Shown piece by piece: positions 1 through 4,911 of a stretch of DNA of 8,346 nucleotides (its first letter is position 1; each line of letters begins with the position of its first letter). The stretch spans positions 1 to 8,346 of the forward strand of contig JAEWFG010000351.1 of NCBI GenBank assembly GCA_023388935.1, written 5' to 3'. Below the pieces are notes generated by a model. The model had not been told where the DNA came from. It did not search any database and saw only the letters and a program-made list of their open reading frames with translations. The position numbers were made by a program, and so were the translations under genes. This DNA is from Pseudomonadota bacterium. GTDB lineage: Bacteria > Pseudomonadota > Alphaproteobacteria > Rhizobiales > Xanthobacteraceae.

Positions 1-859
1 CGCCGAGCAGGCCATGCGGTCGCACCACGAGCACGAGCGTCATCGCCGCAAACAGCATCACATAGGCGTAGCCGGGGTTGAACATGGAGGTGACGCTGAT
101 GATCTCGCCGGCGATCAGGCCGCCGAGGATCGCGCCAGGGAACGAGCCGACGCCGCCGATCACCACCACCACGAAAGTCTCGACGAGGATGTCGTCGCCG
201 ACGCCCGGCGTCAGCGAGACCACCGGCGCATTGACGATGCCGGCAAAGCCCGCGGCCATCGCGCCGATGCCGAACACGACCATGAAGACGCGGTAGACGT
301 TGATGCCGAGCGAATCCACCATGACGGAATCTTCGATGCCGGCACGCACGATCATGCCGAGACGGGTCCGGTAGAGGACGAGGAACAGCGCGCCGAGCGC
401 GATCGCGACGATGCCGACCAGAGCGAGGCGATAGGTCGGATAATACATGAAGCCGAGATTGGTGATGCCCTGGAACAGCGCCGGAGGCGGCATCACCTGC
501 GACTGGCTCGAGAAGATCAGGCGTACGATCTCGACGAAGCAGATGCCGAGCCCGAAGGTCACGAGTAGCTGATCCTCGTGCGGGCGATGATAGAAGTGGC
601 GGATGATGACGCGTTCCATCAGAACGCCGAGCAGCATCACGAACAGGGAGCCGGCGATGACGGCAACAGTGAACGATTCCGTATATTGGTAGGCGACGAA
701 GCCGGCATAGCCGCCGATCATGAACATCGCGCCATGCGCGAGGTTGAGCACGCCGAGCGTACCGTAGATGATGGTCAGGCCGGAGCTGATCAGTGCGAGC
801 AGCGCACCGAGCGCGAGCCCGTTGAAGAGCTGTGAAACGAGATTAGGCCAACTAATCAT
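1..859 (-). CDS. Branched-chain amino acid-type ABC transporter permease, LivH family (3' end cut by window edge)
   Basis: Inner-membrane permease of a Liv-type ABC importer, expected to pair with a LivM-like permease and two ATPases beyond the left edge. The 286 visible codons are almost the whole protein: LivH proteins are about 290 residues and usually end shortly after the RPHGLLG seen at 280-286. Visible family features are an N-terminal hydrophobic helix (about 9-33), the GVLNLAHGAMFMIGGY block (36-51), several further membrane segments, a cytoplasmic loop with SLGIN (183-187) followed by GIGAMAAGFAGI (197-208), and VVVVIGGVGSFPGAILGGLIAGE (230-252). The start is the ATG read from 859 downward. 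It opens into a typical LivH N-terminus, but no good Shine-Dalgarno sequence precedes it. The gene lies 85 bp downstream of the binding-protein gene on the same strand, with a terminator-like hairpin between them. The substrate cannot be told from sequence: this family carries amino acids, amides, urea and aromatic acids. Family call is firm. Confidence 0.93.
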   Translation of the reverse strand, partial: MISWPNLVSQLFNGLALGALLALISSGLTIIYGTLGVLNLAHGAMFMIGGYAGFVAYQYTESFTVAVIAGSLFVMLLGVLMERVIIRHFYHRPHEDQLLVTFGLGICFVEIVRLIFSSQSQVMPPPALFQGITNLGFMYYPTYRLALVGIVAIALGALFLVLYRTRLGMIVRAGIEDSVMVDSLGINVYRVFMVVFGIGAMAAGFAGIVNAPVVSLTPGVGDDILVETFVVVVIGGVGSFPGAILGGLIAGEIISVTSMFNPGYAYVMLFAAMTLVLVVRPHGLLG

Positions 860-889
860 GAAAAGGCGATCGGGTTCCGGTTGACGGAG

Positions 890-927
890 AAAAAGCCGAC
901 GCCGCAGGGGCCATTGCCTGCGGCGTC
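890..927 (-). terminator. Terminator-like hairpin between binding-protein and permease genes
   Basis: On the minus strand, 11-bp arms (CCTGCGGCGTC at 917-927 and GACGCCGCAGG at 898-908, plus-strand reading) are perfectly complementary around an 8-nt loop. Two or three bases further downstream is a run of five T (plus-strand A at 890-894). This is the form of a rho-independent terminator, 18 bases after the stop codon of the binding-protein gene. In ABC importer operons such hairpins commonly stabilise the upstream message and let only part of the transcription continue, giving more binding protein than permease. The T-tract is short, so partial rather than full termination is my inference. 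Confidence 0.75.
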
Positions 928-944
928 ACGAATCGCACCGTTGC

Positions 945-2291
945 TTAGGTGTAACCGCCGAGATTGCAGCCGAAGGCGTCCGGCTTCTGCATCAGGCTTT
1001 CGCCGGGGAGGATCTCGACCACGTCGTACCAGTCTTCCTTGTTCTTCATGTCCTTCTGCATCTTGCCCTTCACGATGATGACCGGGCGGACGCACTGATG
1101 GTCCTCGGGGCGGTAATGCACGTCGCCGACGAGGGAGGGGATCGTCTCGCCCTTCTCATAGGCCTTGATCACGTCAGGCGGATTGAAGCTGCCGGCCTCC
1201 TCGCACATGTGAGCCCAGTGCGCGAAGCTGACATAGGCGTTCTCCGCGCCCCATTCCGGCTTGTAGCCATACTTCTTATCGAAGGCCTCGTTGAACATCT
1301 TGGCCAGCGGGTACTTGTCCTCGATCGTCCACCAATAATCGGTGGCGGCGTAGACCCCTTGCATCAGGCCGCCGGTCTCGCGCGCGATGAACGGCACCTG
1401 GTAGGGGACGACCAGCTTCATCTTGTCGAGCACGCCGAACTGCTTGGCCTGCTGGGTCGACAGCACCGCGTCGTGGCCCCAGTTGACGTTGATCAGCACG
1501 TCCGCGCCGGAATTCGCGACGTTGAGCAGGTATGAGGAATAATCGGGCGCGCCGAGCGGAGCGACCTGGTTGGTCGTCGTGGTCCAACCGGCGGTCGCGA
1601 GGAAGTCCTGCATCGACTTGGTGACGGTGTGGCCATAGGTGTAGTCCGGCGTCAGATAGGCCGCCTTCTTGTTCTTGCCGAACTGCTTCACCATCACCGG
1701 CCCGATCGCCGCGGCGGCAGTCTGACCGAAAAAGTTCTGGCGGAAGCCGTAGCGGACGCAGTCCTTGCCGGTGGTGTCGTTCGAGCCGGAGATGCCGCAG
1801 ACGAACAGCACGTGTTCGCGCTGCGCGAGCTTGTTCAGCGCGACCGCAACGGCGCTCGACGTGCCGCCGGTGATCATGATCGCCTTGTTCTCGCTGATGA
1901 AGCGCTGCTGGGCCTGCACGGCCTCGTTCGGCTTGGCCGCGGAATCCGCGACGCCGAAGGTCAGTTCCTTGCCGAGCACGCCCTTGCTGGTCTTCGGCGA
2001 GATCTTCTTGATCAGCTCGTGGCCGCTGTTGATGTGCTCGATCGCGAGCTGATAGCCCTTGAGTTCGTCTTCGCCCTGCACGGCATAGGTTCCGGTGCGC
2101 GGCACCGAGATTCCGATGAAGGCCGTGGAACCGGATACGCCCGCAGGATAGGTGCCGATCGCCGGCTTGTCCTCGGCAAACGCCGGCATTGCGGGCAGCA
2201 CCGAGCCGCCGATGAGGCCTGCGGTGGTCTGAAGCAGGCCGCGGCGCGAGATGCCGCGGCCGAGACCACGGCGGATGAGATTGTCAGTCAT
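945..2291 (-). CDS. Tat-exported ABC transporter substrate-binding protein, Liv/amide type (periplasmic-binding family 6)
   Basis: Periplasmic receptor of a Liv-type ABC importer, 448 residues. The start is the ATG read from 2291, which has GGAGG nine bases upstream; a further upstream ATG at 2336 is not needed. Residues 1-39 are a twin-arginine signal peptide: SRRGLL at 15-20, a hydrophobic stretch 22-35, and likely cleavage after AFA (37-39). The mature part is a type-1 periplasmic binding fold. It includes TGGTSSAVAVALNKLA (141-156), AAYLTPDYTYGHTVTKSMQDFL (210-231), PDYSSYLLNVANSGADVLINVNW (249-271) and a C-terminal lobe with WGAENAYVSFAHWA (347-360). Mature Cys are at 165, 178, 363, 400 and 442, so disulfides are possible. 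It is first in an operon with the LivH gene downstream. Ligand unknown: the family takes branched-chain amino acids, amides, urea and aromatic acids, and nothing here separates these. Confidence 0.9.
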   Translation of the reverse strand: MTDNLIRRGLGRGISRRGLLQTTAGLIGGSVLPAMPAFAEDKPAIGTYPAGVSGSTAFIGISVPRTGTYAVQGEDELKGYQLAIEHINSGHELIKKISPKTSKGVLGKELTFGVADSAAKPNEAVQAQQRFISENKAIMITGGTSSAVAVALNKLAQREHVLFVCGISGSNDTTGKDCVRYGFRQNFFGQTAAAAIGPVMVKQFGKNKKAAYLTPDYTYGHTVTKSMQDFLATAGWTTTTNQVAPLGAPDYSSYLLNVANSGADVLINVNWGHDAVLSTQQAKQFGVLDKMKLVVPYQVPFIARETGGLMQGVYAATDYWWTIEDKYPLAKMFNEAFDKKYGYKPEWGAENAYVSFAHWAHMCEEAGSFNPPDVIKAYEKGETIPSLVGDVHYRPEDHQCVRPVIIVKGKMQKDMKNKEDWYDVVEILPGESLMQKPDAFGCNLGGYT

Positions 2292-2300
2292 TGGTCGTTT

Positions 2301-2305
2301 CCTCC
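2301..2305 (-). promoter_or_regulatory. Shine-Dalgarno sequence that fixes the binding-protein start
   Basis: GGAGG on the minus strand lies nine bases before the ATG at 2291. It is the best ribosome-binding site in the window and favours this start over the in-frame ATG at 2336, which would add 15 residues in front of the Tat signal. Confidence 0.8.
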
Positions 2306-2411
2306 GAACATCGATCTTGTTTTGCAGGCAAAGCACGACCTGTCCGGCGTCAACCGGCCTCGCTGGCCTGTTGCGCCGGGCACGTCACATCCGCGTGTGT
2401 TTCCTGACTCT

Positions 2412-2440
2412 AACCATTGCTTGTGAGGCCCTTCTGTCAA
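2412..2440 (-). promoter_or_regulatory. Possible promoter of the binding-protein/permease operon
   Basis: A perfect TTGACA (2440 down to 2435) is followed after 17 bases by ATGGTT (2417 down to 2412), a poor -10 match. It lies about 120 bases upstream of the binding-protein ATG in the divergent intergenic region. The -35 is convincing and the -10 is not, so this is tentative. Confidence 0.3.
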
Positions 2441-2473
2441 TTTCGCCTTTGGTCGAACGACGAAAATTACCTC

Positions 2474-2503
2474 ATGAAAACATATCTGATTACGATATAT
2501 ATT
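2474..2503 (+). promoter_or_regulatory. AT-rich patch with possible promoter of the alpha-CTD-like gene
   Basis: Bases about 2462-2512 are conspicuously AT-rich in an otherwise GC-rich window. Within them TATATT (2498-2503) could be a -10, with ATGAAA (2474-2479; 4 of 6 to consensus) as a weak -35 at 18-bp spacing. A start near 2510 would leave a leader of about 35 bases before the ATG at 2544. The AT-richness is seen; the promoter assignment is inference. The rest of the 252-bp divergent region shows no other gene. Confidence 0.3.
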
Positions 2504-2543
2504 AGCCTTTGTGAGTACGAGGCTGGCGGGTTAGGCGAGGGAT

Positions 2544-3161
2544 ATGATGCGGCAGACGATAGTGGCGGGTGCCCGGAAACGACAATCCTCGCCGCAAGCG
2601 GCGGAGCGACAAGAGGCTGCGCGGCCTGCGGGTGAGCGGAGCGACCAGCGCGCGGCACCGCAGACTGACGATACGTCCCCTGTGTCCGAGCCGCGCACCC
2701 GGTCGGGCGGCAGGCGCGGATTGCCGGTTGGCTCCGTTCAGACGAAGCGCACAGCCGGCCCGATGAAGACACTCAGCGTGCGCGCCCAGAATGTTCTGAA
2801 GGAGCTCGCGGTCGAACTCACTGGCGAGCAGCCGCCGAAGGGGACGTGGTCGCCCTCGCGCGAATTGTTGCGCGCGCTGACGGCGGAGCGCCTCGCGACC
2901 GCGCGCAATTGTGGTCCTCACACGATGCGGGAGATCGTCGACTGGGCGCAAGGTTGCGGCGTGACTATCAAGCCGGTGATCCGTCCCGGCGGCTCGCTGT
3001 CGGAGATGTGGGCGGAGTTGATCGCCAATGCGGCGGCCGGCACGTTGACCAGCGCCGAGATCGTCAGCGCGCTCAAGCGCTCGATCCACCGGAAGAGCGT
3101 TCGCATCCCGATCGCGTTTCAGATCATCCTGGTGAAGATCCTGCTGTCCAGCTTCGAATAG
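2544..3161 (+). CDS. Small protein with a domain resembling the RNA polymerase alpha-subunit C-terminal domain
   Basis: 205 residues from the first of two adjacent ATGs (2544, 2547); GCGAGGG just upstream suits the second ATG better. Residues 1-73 are low-complexity and rich in Arg, Ala, Gln and Ser, probably disordered. Residues about 76-143 resemble the alpha-CTD of RNA polymerase: LSVRAQNVLK (77-86) matches E. coli LTVRSANCLK, and ARNCGPHTMREI (120-131) matches TPNLGKKSLTEI. This keeps counterparts of R265 (R80), N268 (N83), N294 (N122) and G296 (G124), which contact DNA or shape the helix-hairpin-helix; K298 and S299 are His and Thr here. About 13 extra residues separate the two blocks. 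Residues 150-205 are helical-looking and I do not recognise them. There is no alpha N-terminal assembly domain, so it is not RpoA. A role as a DNA-binding or transcription-modulating protein is inferred. ATG 2763 (132 aa) is an alternative start without a visible ribosome-binding site. Confidence 0.72.
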   Translation: MMRQTIVAGARKRQSSPQAAERQEAARPAGERSDQRAAPQTDDTSPVSEPRTRSGGRRGLPVGSVQTKRTAGPMKTLSVRAQNVLKELAVELTGEQPPKGTWSPSRELLRALTAERLATARNCGPHTMREIVDWAQGCGVTIKPVIRPGGSLSEMWAELIANAAAGTLTSAEIVSALKRSIHRKSVRIPIAFQIILVKILLSSFE

Positions 3162-3215
3162 GCCGCTGCAAAGCTCCAATATTTGTGTATCCGCGGTGGC
3201 GGTTGGTTGGTTTCG

Positions 3216-3279
3216 CCTGCCCTTCCTTGCTAGTCTCGCCGTATCCGCCCGCTACGGCGGGCTCGACGTCGAAGGCAGG
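3216..3279 (+). promoter_or_regulatory. Nested inverted repeats upstream of the MarR gene (candidate operator or structured leader)
   Basis: The 120-bp gap before the MarR gene holds three overlapping inverted repeats. GCCGTA (3238-3243) and TACGGC (3253-3258) are perfect arms nine bases apart, a 21-bp dyad of the size MarR dimers bind. GCCCGC (3247-3252) and GCGGGC (3257-3262) form a tight 6-bp stem with a 4-base loop. CCTGC-C-CTTC (3216-3225) can pair with GAAGGCAGG (3271-3279) as nine base pairs with one bulge, which would cover the AAGG/AGGG ribosome-binding region just before the ATG at 3282. Autorepression at the first dyad is the simplest reading, since many MarR genes are self-regulated. 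RNA occlusion of the ribosome site needs the transcript to start upstream of 3216. Confidence 0.45.
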
Positions 3280-3281
3280 GA

Positions 3282-3749
3282 ATGGCTCAATCGAAGCGGA
3301 AGACGGCGCGTGTGGCGCGCTCAAGCGGCAGTGCGATGCGCGAAGCCGACTACGCAGCGCTGGCACAGTTCCGCTATGAGATCCGGAGCTTTCTGGCGTT
3401 CAGCGAGGCCGCCGCGTCGCAGCAGGGATTGACGCCGACGCAGCACCAGGCACTGCTCGGCATCAAGGGCTTTGTCCGTCCGGGCCCGGCGATAGTCGGC
3501 GACGTCGCGCGGTTCCTGCTGATCCGGCATCATTCGGCTGTCGAGCTGATCAACCGCCTCGCAAAGCTCGGGCTGGTCAGTCGCGTTGCCGACCCCGAAG
3601 ATGCCAGGCGCGTTCATCTCAAGCTGACGAAGAAGGGCGAGCAGAAGCTCCAGGCGCTCTCGCGCAAGAATCTCGAGGAGCTCCGCCGCGCCGCGAGCCC
3701 GGCGTTGAGCCGCCTGCTGAAGTCGTTCAAGAGCTCCAGCGAGGCCTGA
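3282..3749 (+). CDS. MarR-family winged-helix transcriptional regulator
   Basis: 155-residue dimeric DNA-binding regulator, usual length for the family. After a basic N-terminal tail (1-20), helices for dimerisation (about 24-48) lead into the winged helix: LTPTQHQALLGIKG (50-63), then DVARFLLIRHHSAVELINRLAKLG (74-97) containing the recognition helix, and the wing ADPEDARRVHLKLTKKG (103-119) with the typical Asp and Arg residues (D107, R109). A C-terminal helix (about 120-152) closes the dimer interface. The ATG at 3282 has AAGG six bases upstream. The effector ligand is not evident, and no characteristic cysteine is present for redox sensing. It follows the alpha-CTD-like gene on the same strand by 120 bp and converges on prfA with 21 bp between stop codons. 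Its targets may include itself, the alpha-CTD-like gene or the transporter operon, but only autoregulation has sequence support. Confidence 0.92.
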   Translation: MAQSKRKTARVARSSGSAMREADYAALAQFRYEIRSFLAFSEAAASQQGLTPTQHQALLGIKGFVRPGPAIVGDVARFLLIRHHSAVELINRLAKLGLVSRVADPEDARRVHLKLTKKGEQKLQALSRKNLEELRRAASPALSRLLKSFKSSSEA

Positions 3750-3770
3750 GCTTCGCGCCGACCGCGCTGC

Positions 3771-4856
3771 TTAAGCCGCTACGCCTTGCGCGGCGAGTTG
3801 GGCGGCCTGGTGCTCGGTGGTCAGCGCGTCGATCAGCTCGCCGAGCGCTTCGCCGGCGATCACCTGCGGCAATTTGTAGAGCGTCAGGTTGATGCGATGG
3901 TCGGTGACGCGGCCTTGCGGGAAATTATAGGTGCGGATGCGCTCGCTGCGGTCGCCGGAGCCGACCTTCTCCTTGCGCTCGGCCGAGCGAGCGGCGTCAG
4001 CGCGTTGACGTTCGGCGTCGTAGATGCGGGAGCGCAGGATGTTCATGGCGGAGGCGCGGTTCTTGTGCTGCGAGCGGCTGTCCTGCATCATTACGACGAT
4101 GCCGGTCGGGATGTGGGTGATGCGGATCGCCGATTCCGTCTTGTTGACGTGCTGGCCGCCGGCGCCCTGCGCACGCATGGTCTCGATGCGCAGGTCGTCG
4201 TTCTTGATCTCGACGTCGACGTCCTCGACCTCCGGCAGCACGGCGACCGTTGCGGCAGAGGTATGGATGCGCCCCTGCGTCTCGGTGTCGGGCACGCGCT
4301 GCACCCGGTGCGCGCCGGATTCGAATTTCAGCTTGGAGAACGCGCCGCGGCCCTGCACCTCCGCGATGATTTCCTTGTAGCCGCCGACGGTGCCTTCGCT
4401 CGCCGAGATCACCTCGACCTTCCAGCCCTGGAGGCTCGCGAAACGCTCATACATCCGGAACAGGTCGCCGGCGAACAATGACGCCTCGTCGCCACCGGTT
4501 CCGGCGCGGATTTCCAGCATCACGTTGCGGTCGTCCATGGCGTCCTTGGGCAATAGCGCCACGCGGATCTTCCGGACCAGTTCCTCGATTCTGGGAGTGA
4601 GCTCGTCGCGCTCGGCTTCCGCCATGGTGCGCATCTCGGCATCCGTCGCGGGATCGGCGATCAGCGCCTCGGTGTCGGCGAGCTCCTTGACGGCGGAGCG
4701 ATAGGCTTTGACCGCCTCGATCAGCGGTGTGATCTCAGCGAGTTCGCGCGTGATCTGCACATAGCGCTCGGAGGCGAGCTGGCCGAGCGATTCGGCCTCC
4801 AGAGAGGCGTGATGCGCGAGCAGGACGTCCAGTTTGGCTTCGGGGAGTGACGACAT
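3771..4856 (-). CDS. prfA: Peptide chain release factor 1
   Basis: Cytoplasmic class I release factor that recognises UAA and UAG and triggers peptide release; 361 residues, against 360 in E. coli. The start is the ATG read from 4856, giving MSSLPEAKLD; an upstream in-frame ATG at 4940 would overlap ptsP and is unlikely. Only a weak ribosome-binding site precedes it. Visible landmarks are IRAGTGGDEASLFAGDLFRMY (116-136), the codon-reading tripeptide in the PxT form at 189-191 (Pro-Asp-Thr) followed by ETQGRIHTSAATVAVLPE, the catalytic GGQ at 233-235, and the RSQHKNRASAMNILRSRIY region (261-279). Gln235 is the residue methylated by PrmC in E. coli. The gene lies 55 bp downstream of ptsP on the same strand, so co-transcription is likely. 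Here prfA ends against a convergent MarR gene, and prmC, a frequent downstream partner, is not there. Identification is certain. Confidence 0.97.
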   Translation of the reverse strand: MSSLPEAKLDVLLAHHASLEAESLGQLASERYVQITRELAEITPLIEAVKAYRSAVKELADTEALIADPATDAEMRTMAEAERDELTPRIEELVRKIRVALLPKDAMDDRNVMLEIRAGTGGDEASLFAGDLFRMYERFASLQGWKVEVISASEGTVGGYKEIIAEVQGRGAFSKLKFESGAHRVQRVPDTETQGRIHTSAATVAVLPEVEDVDVEIKNDDLRIETMRAQGAGGQHVNKTESAIRITHIPTGIVVMMQDSRSQHKNRASAMNILRSRIYDAERQRADAARSAERKEKVGSGDRSERIRTYNFPQGRVTDHRINLTLYKLPQVIAGEALGELIDALTTEHQAAQLAAQGVAA

Positions 4857-4911
4857 CGGTTTAGTCTCAGGTGCAAAGGAGGCGAGGCAGCGGCAGGGGG
4901 CGACAGGCCCG

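Noticed and set aside
2310..2345. Possible sigma-54 promoter (GG...GC) upstream of the binding-protein gene
   Set aside because: GG and GC are nine rather than ten bases apart and flanking bases do not match the -24/-12 consensus.
1629..2426. 265-codon plus-strand open frame opposite the binding-protein gene
   Set aside because: Antisense shadow with no recognisable domain; the minus-strand protein has a signal peptide, ribosome-binding site and family motifs.
2502..3179. 225-codon minus-strand open frame opposite the alpha-CTD-like gene
   Set aside because: Arg/Leu-rich with no recognisable domain. The plus strand carries the alpha-CTD resemblance and a ribosome-binding site.
3187..3248. 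Direct repeat GTATCCGC at 3187-3194 and 3241-3248
   Set aside because: Eight bases in a GC-rich stretch is weak, and no further copies or structure support it.
3750..3770. Bidirectional terminator between the convergent MarR gene and prfA
   Set aside because: The 21-bp gap has only short GC-rich matches and a GCTTAAGC palindrome over the prfA stop, with no convincing stem plus T-run.
3786..4481. 231-codon plus-strand open frame opposite prfA
   Set aside because: Antisense shadow of a conserved housekeeping gene.
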